Shown here: piece by piece, positions 45,372 through 54,861 of the stretch
How positions within the stretch are numbered: position 1 is the stretch's first letter
Layout: each line of letters begins with the position of its first letter
NCBI RefSeq assembly: GCF_026626335.1
Contig: NZ_JAPNTZ010000023.1
Location: 62,001 to 126,000, forward strand
Source: Paractinoplanes pyxinae
GTDB lineage: Bacteria; Actinomycetota; Actinomycetes; Mycobacteriales; Micromonosporaceae
Direction: 5' to 3'
Length of the DNA: 64,000 nt
Notes under the pieces: generated by a model
Databases searched by the model: none
Told to the model about the DNA's origin: nothing
Seen by the model: only the letters and a program-made list of their open reading frames with translations
Program-made: the position numbers and the translations under genes

Positions 45372-46331
45372 ATGGCTCATCCAGCGTCCCGGGTGCTCGC
45401 GATGCTCGAACTTCTGCAGGCCCACCGGCGGATGACCGTGGGTGACCTGGCCGGTCGCCTCGGCGTCGACGAACGCACCGTACGGCGATACGCGACCACC
45501 CTGAGCGACCTGGGCATCCCGGTCACGGCCGAGCGTGGCCGCTACGGCGGTTACCGCCTGTCGCCGGGGTTCCGGCTGCCGCCGCTGATGCTGACCGGCG
45601 ACGAGGCGGTGGCCGTGATCCTGGGACTGATCGCGGCGCGGCAGATCGGCCTGGCGGCCGAGACACCGGCGGCGGAGGCGGCCGAAGCGAAGATCAACCG
45701 GGTGCTGCCGGCCGAGCTGGCCGACCGGCTGGCCGGGCTACGGTCGGCGCTGGGCTTCACCCGGGCGGCCGCTGACGGTCAGGACACCCCGGCCTCGCAG
45801 ATCCTGCTCGTGGTGGGTGCGGCGACCCGATCGTACGAACGAATTGTCATCACCTACCGCGACACCGGCGATCGCGAGCTCGACCCGTACGGCCTGGTCT
45901 TCCACTCGGGCCGCTGGTACGCCGTCGGCCTCGACCACCGCAGCGGCGAGATCCGCTCGTTCCGCGCCGACCGGATCGCCGCGGCCCGCCCGACCGGCGT
46001 CCTGTTCGAGCCGCCGCCCGGCTTCGACGCGGTCGCCCACCTGAATCAGCAGTGGGCCCGCCGCGATTACCGCTGGCGGGTCGAGGTGCTGCTGGAGGCG
46101 TCGATCGCGGACGTCCGGCGGCGCGTGCCGGCCAGCGTGGCCGAACTGACCGAGACCGACCGCGGCCTGCTGCTCACCTGCCAGGCCGAGCACCTCGACG
46201 GCATGGCCCAGATGCTGGCCGGCCTGGGCCACCCCTTCATCGTCCTGGCCCCGCCCGAGCTGAAGGCCGAGATTTCCCGGTACGCGGCCCGCCTCACGGA
46301 GTGGGCCGGCCGCCCGTCCGTCTCGCCCTGA
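45372..46331 (+). CDS. YafY-type transcriptional regulator with WYL domain
   Basis: A 319-residue regulator. The N-terminal winged helix is QAHRRMTVGDLAGRLGVDER-like (about 8-65). The central WYL domain (about 145-230) shows YRDTGDRELDPYGLVFHSGRWYAVGLD. A C-terminal WCX extension follows. WYL proteins sense ligands, often nucleotides or DNA damage products, and typically control an adjacent divergent gene, here the alpha/beta hydrolase. Confidence 0.9.
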   Translation: MAHPASRVLAMLELLQAHRRMTVGDLAGRLGVDERTVRRYATTLSDLGIPVTAERGRYGGYRLSPGFRLPPLMLTGDEAVAVILGLIAARQIGLAAETPAAEAAEAKINRVLPAELADRLAGLRSALGFTRAAADGQDTPASQILLVVGAATRSYERIVITYRDTGDRELDPYGLVFHSGRWYAVGLDHRSGEIRSFRADRIAAARPTGVLFEPPPGFDAVAHLNQQWARRDYRWRVEVLLEASIADVRRRVPASVAELTETDRGLLLTCQAEHLDGMAQMLAGLGHPFIVLAPPELKAEISRYAARLTEWAGRPSVSP

Positions 46332-46387
46332 CACCCGCCGTTCTGCCGACCGGCCGTTCGTCGCGCAGAATGGTTCGCGGAGGGGCC

Positions 46388-46645
46388 ATGGAGCAGACGG
46401 CGTTGTGGACGGCGGCGGCAGTGATGACGGTCGCCGTTGTTCTCGTGCTCGTCCTGGCCCGGCTGACCCGCCGCGCACCGGCCGCGCCCATGCCGGCCGC
46501 CCGCGACGACGAGTACGACGTCCAGCGCGAGCAGTTGCTCGACGCCGCCTTCCGCGACGGCCGCATCCCGGCGGTCTGGTACCGCCAGCAGAAGGCCGCC
46601 CTCGCCGCCGACGCCGAGGACGGGACGCCGCGTCCGCCGGGCTGA
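46388..46645 (+). CDS. Small membrane-anchored protein
   Basis: An 85-residue protein with one N-terminal membrane helix (TAAAVMTVAVVLVLVLARL), a proline/alanine-rich connector and a soluble helical tail (EYDVQREQLLDAAFRDGRIP). The tail is like small SHOCT-type or peptide modules in size, but no family match is claimed. ATG at 46388 follows GGAGGGGCC. Confidence 0.55.
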   Translation: MEQTALWTAAAVMTVAVVLVLVLARLTRRAPAAPMPAARDDEYDVQREQLLDAAFRDGRIPAVWYRQQKAALAADAEDGTPRPPG

Positions 46646-46671
46646 CATCGGCCTGTGTCAGGATGGCGATC

Positions 46672-47460
46672 ATGACGACTCTCGCTGTCCGCACCATCGC
46701 GGCCCTGCGCGCGGAGCACGACGGCCTCGTGGCCGCGCTCGACGCCTTCACGCCCGACCAGCTGGTGGGCCCGTCCGGCGCCGCCGAATGGACCGTCGCG
46801 CAGGTCTACTCCCACCTGGGCAGCGGCGCCGAGATCGGTCTGGCCGGCTTCCGCGGCCAGATCGGCGAGGGTGACGCGCCCGGACCCGACTTCAACCAGC
46901 ACGTCTGGGACCGGTGGAACGCCCTGAGCCCGGACGCGCAGGCGGCCGCCTGGCGCGAATCGGACGAGGCGTGGGTGGCCGCCCTGGAGGCGCTGACCCC
47001 CGAGCAGCACGAGACGATCCAGGTCAACCCCGGCTTCCTGCCCGAGCCGATCTCGCTGGCCTCGCTGGCCGGCCTGCGGCTCAACGAGGTGGCCTTCCAC
47101 AGCTGGGACATCCGCGTCGCCGCCGACCGCACGGCCGGGCTCACCAGCGAGTCGGCCGGCCTGCTGGCCGAGCACCTGAGCGGCGGCATCGGCTTCCTGC
47201 TCGGCTTCATCGCCAAGCTCGACGTTGTGTCCGAGCCGGCCGTGGTCGACATCGCCGGCACCCCGTACCGCATCGTGCTGGGCGACGAGGCCCGCCTGAC
47301 CACCGAGCCGGCCACCGCGACGGCGACGTTCGACGGCCCGCTCGAGGCGGCGCTGCGCCTGCTGGTCGGCCGCCTGAGCCCGTCGTACACCCCGACCGGC
47401 GTCAAGGTCACCGGCAACGTCACCCTCGATGACCTGCGGGCCGTGTTCCCCGGTTTCTGA
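46672..47460 (+). CDS. Maleylpyruvate isomerase/DinB-like mycothiol-dependent family protein
   Basis: A 262-residue protein with the N-terminal DinB-like four-helix bundle (LRAEHDGLVAALDAFTPDQL...SHLGSGAEIGLAGFRG) used by actinobacterial mycothiol-dependent maleylpyruvate isomerases, and a C-terminal MDMPI-type domain. The metal His positions (SHLGSG, AFHSWDIR) are visible. ATG at 46672 is preferred over 46663 because AGGA precedes it at normal spacing. Substrate is unknown. Confidence 0.82.
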   Translation: MTTLAVRTIAALRAEHDGLVAALDAFTPDQLVGPSGAAEWTVAQVYSHLGSGAEIGLAGFRGQIGEGDAPGPDFNQHVWDRWNALSPDAQAAAWRESDEAWVAALEALTPEQHETIQVNPGFLPEPISLASLAGLRLNEVAFHSWDIRVAADRTAGLTSESAGLLAEHLSGGIGFLLGFIAKLDVVSEPAVVDIAGTPYRIVLGDEARLTTEPATATATFDGPLEAALRLLVGRLSPSYTPTGVKVTGNVTLDDLRAVFPGF

Positions 47461-47570
47461 GGTCTCACTGCGTCTTGCTCATGTGCACGTCCTCCGGCTC
47501 GAGCTCGCAGAGCCCGGCCAGAGGGCGTGCCACCGGCTCGTACGCGTCCCCATCCCGGCGCCGTCGCACG

Positions 47571-48365
47571 TCAGCGGTTGGTCAGGCTGAAGTGCATGTA
47601 GTCCTTGAGGCTGGTCCAGCGGCCGCCCCAGTGGAAGCCGTTCCAGAGGAAGGCCCGGGCGGCGCCGTCGCGGTGGATCATGCCGATCAGGTAGCGGCTG
47701 CGGTTCAGGTAGAAGGCGCTGTTGGCGGGGGAGAGGGAACGACCGCGCAGCATGGGGTTCTGGAACGGGTTGATGTCGATGGCCGTGCCCGAGGCGTGTT
47801 CGGACCAGACCTTCGTGCCGCCGACCGAGCGGCAGTTGTAGCCGGCGGTGACCACGGCCATGTTGCTCTGGGCCGGCATGTTGACGCGCATGGGAGCCAT
47901 GGCCATGATGCGGAACCGCCAGTTGTAGAGGATCCGGAAGATCTGCTGCGCCTGGCGGGCCACGTCGTAGCGGACGACCACGCTGCCCACGTGGTACGTG
48001 CCGTTGAAGTCTATGTAGGACACCCACAGCTTGCGCAGGTTGCCGGGGATGACCGGGCATCCCGAGCCGGGCTTCCAGTTCACCTCGCCGGCGGTCACGG
48101 GCAGGATCTTCGACTGGAACGGGGGCAGCAGGACGGCCGGGCGGTTCAGGCGCAGCACGGCGTCGGGCTGGATGGCGGCGTTGAGCGGGATCTGGTTCCA
48201 CGCGGCCAGATTGCGCGCGCTGATGCCGTATTTGGCGCCGATGTAGCTCAGCGTCTCGTCGGGGCGAACGACGTGCCATGCAGGTGCTGCCATTGCTCGT
48301 ACGGGTGTCAGGAACACGGCTATCAGCAGGGCGGACAGGACAGCGGCAACCAGTCTCTTCGGCAC
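47571..48365 (-). CDS. Secreted LysM-M15 D-Ala-D-Ala carboxypeptidase-like protein
   Basis: A 264-residue secreted cell-wall protein. A signal peptide (about 1-27) precedes one LysM domain (WHVVRPDETLSYIGAKYGIS, about 29-75) that binds peptidoglycan. The M15 metallopeptidase follows with zinc ligands in SEHASGTAIDIN and HF in YMHFSLTNR. It probably trims peptidoglycan stem peptides. The order, an N-terminal LysM followed by M15, is less common than stand-alone M15 enzymes. Confidence 0.88.
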   Translation of the reverse strand: MPKRLVAAVLSALLIAVFLTPVRAMAAPAWHVVRPDETLSYIGAKYGISARNLAAWNQIPLNAAIQPDAVLRLNRPAVLLPPFQSKILPVTAGEVNWKPGSGCPVIPGNLRKLWVSYIDFNGTYHVGSVVVRYDVARQAQQIFRILYNWRFRIMAMAPMRVNMPAQSNMAVVTAGYNCRSVGGTKVWSEHASGTAIDINPFQNPMLRGRSLSPANSAFYLNRSRYLIGMIHRDGAARAFLWNGFHWGGRWTSLKDYMHFSLTNR

Positions 48366-48446
48366 GGCTACAGACCGTACGAACGAACCCGGGCGTGTCG
48401 CAGCGAAACGTGAAACTTGCCCATGATTGCCAAAGGAGGCAGCCGT

Positions 48447-48482
48447 GAGGTGGCCGGCCGGTGCTGGGGCACCGGCCGGACC

Positions 48483-48484
<2 letters not shown>
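48447..48484 (-). terminator. Terminator hairpin at the end of the second ABC operon
   Basis: A 16-bp stem with a 2-nt bulge (48447-48464 with 48469-48484) ends at the stop codon of the ATPase gene, transcribed on the minus strand. The hairpin overlaps the stop codon itself. Confidence 0.6.
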
Positions 48485-49498
<1,014 letters not shown>

Positions 49499-49502
<4 letters not shown>

Positions 49503-49585
49503 GCGACAGACTCCTTGAGAACGACGACGCCGATCATGCGGCGGACTCCTTCAGCGGCGGGGATGGCAGGCGCGATGCCGGTCAT
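49499..49585 (-). CDS. 28-codon mini-ORF coupling permease and ATPase genes
   Basis: A short frame, MTGIAPAIPAAEGVRRMIG followed by VVVLKESVA, whose ATG overlaps the permease stop and whose stop overlaps the ATPase ATG. It ends with KESVA, as the permease ends with KEPAA, and both have AAGGAG at the same distance before the next ATG. It looks like a duplicated gene junction forming a bicistronic leader; a peptide function is unlikely but possible. Confidence 0.5.
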
Positions 49586-50445
49586 GCGGCCGGCTCCTTG
49601 GACGCGACAGCGGTGGCGGGGCCGGCGGGGGCGGCGGTGGCGACTGCGGCGACGGCCGAACCGGAGCGGCGGCGTTCGCCCAGTAGGGACAGCAGGAGCA
49701 GCAGGACGAAGGCGAGCAGCAGAGCGGTGAGCGAGACGGCCACGGACATGGTCGCGCTGCTCTTGCCCAGGAAGTTGATCGCGACCTGCAGGTTCGTGCG
49801 GTTCAGCAGCGACGCGATCGTGAACTCGCCGAGCACCAGCGCCACGGTCAGGAACGCTGCCGAGAGCACTGCCGAGCGGATGTTCGGCAGCACCACCCGC
49901 CACATCACGGTGGCCCAGCTCGCGCCCAGTGAGCGGGCGGCTTCGGCCAGCGTCTTCACGTCGATGGCGGACAGGCCGGCGTCGATCGCGCGGTAGGCGT
50001 ACGGCAGAACCAGGATCGTGTACGCGAAGACGAGCGTCAGTGACGAGCCGCCGAAGAAGTACGTCACCCACGCGTACACCGGCGCCAGGCCGACGACCAG
50101 CACGATGGCCGGGATGGTCAGCGGCAGCAGGCACAGGAACTCGACCAGCCGGCGCAGCCGGGGCAGCCGCAAACGACCCCAAACGGCCGTCGGAACGAGC
50201 AATACGAGCATCAACAGTGCAGTGAGCGCCGCCTGCAGCAACGACGACGTGATGCCCTCGGCCAGCGCCGGGTACCGCTCGCTCAGCTCCGGCCAGTTGA
50301 ACAGGGCCGGCCAGGTGGACGAGTCGCGCGTCGAGAACTCGACCATCGCGACGAGCGGCAACAGGAAGAAAACGCCAAGAACGAGCAACACCGTCCAGCG
50401 AAACGCGCGTTGCTTGCGCGCTCGACGAGCGATCACCCCAGCCAT
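49582..50445 (-). CDS. ABC transporter permease, iron/polyamine type, second subunit
   Basis: A 287-residue permease with about six membrane helices. The EAA-type loop is LAEAARSLGASWATVMWRVVLP. The C-terminus has a Ser/Ala-rich tail after the last helix. ATG at 50445 overlaps the upstream permease end by 13 bp, giving tight coupling. It forms the translocation channel with the preceding permease. Confidence 0.9.
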   Translation of the reverse strand: MAGVIARRARKQRAFRWTVLLVLGVFFLLPLVAMVEFSTRDSSTWPALFNWPELSERYPALAEGITSSLLQAALTALLMLVLLVPTAVWGRLRLPRLRRLVEFLCLLPLTIPAIVLVVGLAPVYAWVTYFFGGSSLTLVFAYTILVLPYAYRAIDAGLSAIDVKTLAEAARSLGASWATVMWRVVLPNIRSAVLSAAFLTVALVLGEFTIASLLNRTNLQVAINFLGKSSATMSVAVSLTALLLAFVLLLLLSLLGERRRSGSAVAAVATAAPAGPATAVASKEPAA

Positions 50446-51329
50446 TTGGACGTCCGTTTCTGCAGCAACGTGTACAGCGCCATCACGACGGACACGACCA
50501 CGACCATGCCGAGCGCCATCGCCTTGCCGACGTTCTGCTGGCCGAGCAGCACCTCACTGGTGAGCGCGCCGCGAATCTGCAACGGCACGAGCGGTGAGCC
50601 CTGACTGACCAGCGCGGCCGCGGTGGCGTACGCGGAAAAGCTGTTGGCGAACAGAAGCAGCGCCGAACCGAGGAACGCCGGCGCCAGCAACGGACCGGCC
50701 ACGCGTGTCCAGTACTGCCAGGTCGTGCCGCCCAGGCTCTCGGTCGCCTCGCGCCACTGCGGACGGATGCCGTCGAGCGCGGGCAGGAACACGATCACCA
50801 TGAGCGGGATCTGGAAGTACGTGTAGACGAGCGTGAGCCCCGGCAGTTCGAACAGCCACACCCCGTTGGCGAAGATGTCCACTTGGAACGTGTCGCGCAA
50901 CCACACGGTGATGAACCCGGACAGCCCGATGGTGGCCAGGAACGCGAACGCCAGCGTGACGCCGCCGAACTGCGCGAGCACGCCGGCCGCCGCGGTCACC
51001 ACCCGGCGAAGCACACCGTCCGGGCGCGCGGTCACCAACGCGTACGCCAATAGGGCTCCCAGAACGGCGCCCACGAGCGCGCTGATGGCCGAGAGCGCGA
51101 TGCTGCGGCCGAAGGCGTCAAGGACGTACGAGTTCCCGAGCGCCTTGACGTTCTCCAACGTCGCGCCGGAGGAGCCCGCGAACGCGCCGATCACCACGAC
51201 CAGCGTCGGGATCACCAGGAAGATCGTCACGTACGCGAAGAACGGCACCGTGCCGAGCAGGGCGGTGACGCCCCGCAGGCGCGGCCGCCGGGCCACGCGC
51301 TGCGGGACGGCCGCGACGATCTCAGCCAA
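50433..51329 (-). CDS. ABC transporter permease, iron/polyamine type, first subunit
   Basis: A 298-residue permease with six core helices. The EAA-type loop is WREATESLGGTTWQYWTRVAG. It follows the binding-protein gene (start overlaps its stop by 8 bp) and precedes the second permease, in the usual order for type I importers. Confidence 0.9.
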   Translation of the reverse strand: MAEIVAAVPQRVARRPRLRGVTALLGTVPFFAYVTIFLVIPTLVVVIGAFAGSSGATLENVKALGNSYVLDAFGRSIALSAISALVGAVLGALLAYALVTARPDGVLRRVVTAAAGVLAQFGGVTLAFAFLATIGLSGFITVWLRDTFQVDIFANGVWLFELPGLTLVYTYFQIPLMVIVFLPALDGIRPQWREATESLGGTTWQYWTRVAGPLLAPAFLGSALLLFANSFSAYATAAALVSQGSPLVPLQIRGALTSEVLLGQQNVGKAMALGMVVVVSVVMALYTLLQKRTSKWLG

Positions 51330-52440
51330 TGGCCTTGGCCCAGTCCGTCGCCAGGATCTCCTTGGCCTTGGTGTTCTGGGCCTCGGTCGGGATCACCGGG
51401 CTGCCGTCGATCTTGGGCAGCGCCTCGAACGCCGTCTTGTCGATCGTGCCGGCCTTCTCCATGGCCTCGGCGCGCACCGGGCGGGCGCCACCCTTGAGCC
51501 ACAGGTTCTGGCCCTCGTCGGAGTAGAGGAACTCCTGCCACAGCCGCGCGGCGGCCGGGTGCGGGGCGTCCTTGTTGATGGCCTGTACGTAGTACGAGCC
51601 GAGGACGGCGCCGCTGGGCACGAAGGTCTTCCAGGTCTTGAGCTTGGTCGCCTCGGCTGCGTTCAGGTAGTCCCAGTCGAAGACGACCGGGGTCTGACCG
51701 GACTGGATGGTGGCCGAGTCGGGGTCGACGGGCAGCAGGTTGCCGGCCTTCTTCAGCTTGCCGAAGTAGTCGACGCCGGGCTTGATGTCCTCGACCGTGC
51801 CGCCGTTGCCGAGCGAGGCGGCCTGCACGGCGCCGAACGCGGAACCGGCCTGGGTCGGGTCGCCGTTGAGCGCGACCTTGCCCTTGTACTCCGGCTTGAG
51901 CAGGTCGGCCAGGCTGGTGGGGGCCGGGACCTTGGCGCTGTCGTAGCCGATCGACATGTAGCCGCCGTAGTCGTTCGTCCAGGCGCCGCCGGCGTCCTTC
52001 AGGTTGTCCGGGATCTCGGAGTGCTTCTCGACCTTGTACGGCGCGAACATGGCCACGTTGGCCGACGCCACCGAGGCGCCGAGGTCGAACACGTCCGGGG
52101 CGCCGTCCTGACCCTTGAGCTGGTTGGCCGCGTTGATCTCGTCCTGGCTCGAGCCGTCGGGCTGAGCCGAGTTGACCTTGATGCCGTACTTGTCGCCGAA
52201 GGTCTTGATCAGCTCGCCGTAGTTCGCCCAGTTCGGCGGCAGCGCGATGACGTTGAGCTGGCCCTCGGCCTTGGCCGCCTCGACCAGCTTGTCGAGACCG
52301 CCCAGGTCGGCCGCGCTGGCCGCGGTGGCCGCGCCCGAACCCGAGGACTCGGTCTCTTTCTCGGGCGGCGAGCAAGCCGCAACCGCCGCTATAGTGGTGG
52401 CCGCCACAGTGACGGCGATCGTGCGGGTGAATGGACGCAC
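51322..52440 (-). CDS. ABC transporter substrate-binding lipoprotein
   Basis: A 372-residue family-1 extracellular binding protein, first gene of the importer operon. The lipobox AVAAC puts the lipidated cysteine at residue 23, followed by an Ser/Glu-rich tether. Segments such as LVEAAKAEGQLNVIALPPNW and FDWDYLNAAEATKL resemble iron- or aminoethylphosphonate/polyamine-type binders. GTG at 52440 is used because GGGAGGA lies 7 nt upstream. The 270-nt gap upstream of it presumably carries the promoter. Confidence 0.88.
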   Translation of the reverse strand: MRPFTRTIAVTVAATTIAAVAACSPPEKETESSGSGAATAASAADLGGLDKLVEAAKAEGQLNVIALPPNWANYGELIKTFGDKYGIKVNSAQPDGSSQDEINAANQLKGQDGAPDVFDLGASVASANVAMFAPYKVEKHSEIPDNLKDAGGAWTNDYGGYMSIGYDSAKVPAPTSLADLLKPEYKGKVALNGDPTQAGSAFGAVQAASLGNGGTVEDIKPGVDYFGKLKKAGNLLPVDPDSATIQSGQTPVVFDWDYLNAAEATKLKTWKTFVPSGAVLGSYYVQAINKDAPHPAAARLWQEFLYSDEGQNLWLKGGARPVRAEAMEKAGTIDKTAFEALPKIDGSPVIPTEAQNTKAKEILATDWAKAIG

Positions 52441-52710
52441 CGTTGTTCCTCCCTCTGCGCGCACCGGGCCGATACGCGCTGGGTGATCATGAAAGTGCGT
52501 GCTGGACAAAAGGCATCCACAAGGCATCCGCCGGGCGACAGTTCTCCGCGCTTTCCGGCCTTTTCGTTTACGCGCTCTTCACCGTTCCTGGCCACGGCAA
52601 AGCTGTTTGTCGATGTCTTGGATCCGCCAATTCGGACTTCGCACCGGGCCGGCGAATTCCCGGCACTGGAATGGCCGGCAATGGTCGTCGATGAAACGGC
52701 CGAGGCCGCG

Positions 52711-53754
52711 TCAGATTCCGGTGCGCGAGCGGACGTGTGCCTTTTCGCGGTACATCTCGGCGTCGGCCAGGAGGCTGAGGGATTCGAGGGTGGTGGTGTC
52801 GCCGGCCGGGCGGGTGGCCACGCCGATCGAGACGCCGACGGTGACCGGGGTGGCGCCGCCCAGGTCGATGGGGTGGCGGACGGCTGCACGCAGGCGGGCG
52901 GCCAGGGCGTTCGCCTCGTCGGCGCGGGCGCCGGAAAGGACGACCATGAACTCGTCGCCGCCGATGCGGGCGGCCAGGTCGGTGTCGCGCAGGGAGGTGC
53001 GCAGGCGGTCGGCCACCACGCGCAGCAGCTGGTCGCCGGCGGCGTGGCCCTGGGTGTCGTTCACGGCCTTGAAGCCGTCCAGGTCGAGCAGCAGCACGGC
53101 CAGGGCCTCGCCGGTCAGCGCGTCGGCGTGGGTCTGCAGGTGCTGGCGGTTGGGCAGGCCGGTCAGGGCGTCGTGGGTGGCCTGGTGCTGCAGCTGGCGG
53201 CGGGCCGCGTCGAGTTCGGCCACCTGACGGCCGTACGCGCGGGCCTGGGTGCCGGCGAGCATGGCCACCAGCAGGTGCAGAAGCACGGCGGTGGCGAGCG
53301 TCCCGGGCGGAAGGGCCGCGCCGACCAGGGCCAGGACGCCATTGTTGACCACCCACGCGGCCAAGGCGCCGGTCAGTTGCTTACGCAGGGCGGCGGTCAG
53401 GATGGCCAGCACGAGCACGGGCCAGGTGGTCTGACCGGTGGCCTGGATGCCGGCCACGATCACGGCGATCGAGAGCGTGTCCGCGCCGACCAGGAGCGTG
53501 CTGATCACGTCGTAGTGCCGGCCGCCGGGGCGGCGCAGGTTGAGCGCGCCGAGGACCATGCCGAGCGCCATCAGCGCCAGGCCGCCGAGGCAGGCCATCC
53601 GGATCGCCGGGGCGTCCTCGAGGCCGGCCGGCATGCCGATCGCACCGGTCAGGAAAAGCAGCGTGCACACGACGCCGCCACCGCGCGAGACGAGCGAGCC
53701 GGCCTCGACGGTGCGGCGGCGCCGCAGCACCGTGCTTTCCAGGGTCAGGTTCAT
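52711..53754 (-). CDS. Membrane-anchored diguanylate cyclase (GGDEF)
   Basis: A 347-residue protein making c-di-GMP. About six N-terminal membrane helices (about 20-165) form a sensor region. A short coiled connector (RQVAELDAARRQLQHQATHDALTGLPNR) leads to a GGDEF domain with an intact active site, RIGGDEFMVVLSG, and the metal-binding LLDLDGFKAVND. An inhibitory-site-like RDTD occurs five residues before GGDEF, so product inhibition is likely. No EAL domain. Signal sensed is unknown. It follows the CoA-transferase gene, on the same strand, by 27 nt. Confidence 0.93.
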   Translation of the reverse strand: MNLTLESTVLRRRRTVEAGSLVSRGGGVVCTLLFLTGAIGMPAGLEDAPAIRMACLGGLALMALGMVLGALNLRRPGGRHYDVISTLLVGADTLSIAVIVAGIQATGQTTWPVLVLAILTAALRKQLTGALAAWVVNNGVLALVGAALPPGTLATAVLLHLLVAMLAGTQARAYGRQVAELDAARRQLQHQATHDALTGLPNRQHLQTHADALTGEALAVLLLDLDGFKAVNDTQGHAAGDQLLRVVADRLRTSLRDTDLAARIGGDEFMVVLSGARADEANALAARLRAAVRHPIDLGGATPVTVGVSIGVATRPAGDTTTLESLSLLADAEMYREKAHVRSRTGI

Positions 53755-53781
53755 CGGACGGCGTATCGGTCCCGGCCCGGG

Positions 53782-54861
53782 TCAGTCTGAGTGTTGCCAG
53801 CTGCTCAAGATCCCGGCGACGGTCGCGGCCGTGGGTGGTTGCGGTTCGCGATTGGGCGTACGAGCGAAGCGCGGCGCCGGCGCGGGCTGGGTTACGCCGT
53901 CCACCTCGACGAACGTTCCCCGGGCCCGGTTGTGCGGATGGGCCGGCGCCTCGGCCGGGCTCAGCACCGGCGTGACGCACGCGTCCAGCTCGGCGAACAC
54001 GCGGGTCCACTCGTCGCGCGTCCGGGCGGCGAAACGGGACGTGAAGCGCGCCCGCAGCTCCGGCCAGCCCGCCCGGTCGTACTGGCCGGGAAGGGGTTCG
54101 TCGCGCAGCCCGAGCCCGTCGAGCAGGGCCTGATAGAACGGCGGTTCGAGCGCGCCGACAGCCATGAAGCCGCCGTCGGCCGTCTCGTACGTGTCATAGA
54201 ACGGCGCGCCCCCGTCGAGCAGGTTGCCGCCGCGCCCGCCGGGCCACTGGCTGCCGGCGATCATGCCGTGCAGGAACGTCGTGAGCAGCGCCGACCCGTC
54301 GACCATGGCCGCGTCGACCACCTGCCCGCGCCCCGACCGCGAGCGTTCCAGCAGCGCCGCCAGCACCCCGACGGCCAGCAGCAGGCCGCCGCCCGCGAAG
54401 TCGCCGAGCAGGTTGATCGGCGCGTGCGGCCGCTGCCCGGCCCGGCCGAGGGGTTCGAGCGCCCCGGCCACGGCGATGTAGTCGATGTCGTGCCCGGCCC
54501 GCGCGGCCAGCGGACCGTCCTGCCCCCACCCGGTCATTCGCGCGTACACCAGAGCGGGGTTGACCTTCTCGCAGTCGTCCGGGCCGATGCCGAGGCGTTC
54601 GGCCACACCCGGCCGGTAGCCCTCGACCAGCACGTCGGCCCGCTCGACCAGCCGCAGCAGGTCGGCCACGCCGGCCGGCGTCTTGAGGTCGAGCGCGACC
54701 GTGCGCCGCCCGCGGTCGAGCGGCCCCGGCGGCAGCAGCGGCCCGCCCGGCCGGTCGACCCGGACGACGTCCGCGCCCAGGTCGGCCAGGATCATGCAGC
54801 CGAAGGGCCCCGGCGCCAGCCCGGCCAGCTCGACCACCCGTACGCCCTGAAGGGCGGTCAC
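53782..54861 (-). CDS. CaiB/BaiF-family CoA transferase (acyl-CoA racemase type)
   Basis: A 359-residue class III CoA transferase. The N-terminal block LQGVRVVELAGLAPGPFGCM and DLGADVVRVDRPGG, and the central DAAMVDGSALLT with the likely nucleophilic aspartate, are typical of the family, as in alpha-methylacyl-CoA racemase. GTG at 54861 overlaps the stop of the FadJ-type gene (GTGA). As the last gene of a beta-oxidation operon it may activate or racemise a branched acyl-CoA. Confidence 0.88.
   Translation of the reverse strand: MTALQGVRVVELAGLAPGPFGCMILADLGADVVRVDRPGGPLLPPGPLDRGRRTVALDLKTPAGVADLLRLVERADVLVEGYRPGVAERLGIGPDDCEKVNPALVYARMTGWGQDGPLAARAGHDIDYIAVAGALEPLGRAGQRPHAPINLLGDFAGGGLLLAVGVLAALLERSRSGRGQVVDAAMVDGSALLTTFLHGMIAGSQWPGGRGGNLLDGGAPFYDTYETADGGFMAVGALEPPFYQALLDGLGLRDEPLPGQYDRAGWPELRARFTSRFAARTRDEWTRVFAELDACVTPVLSPAEAPAHPHNRARGTFVEVDGVTQPAPAPRFARTPNREPQPPTAATVAGILSSWQHSD

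Noticed and set aside
50833..53790. Long plus-strand frame opposite the second ABC operon and the GGDEF gene
   Set aside because: Its translation is low-complexity and crosses several genes with clear domains on the minus strand.
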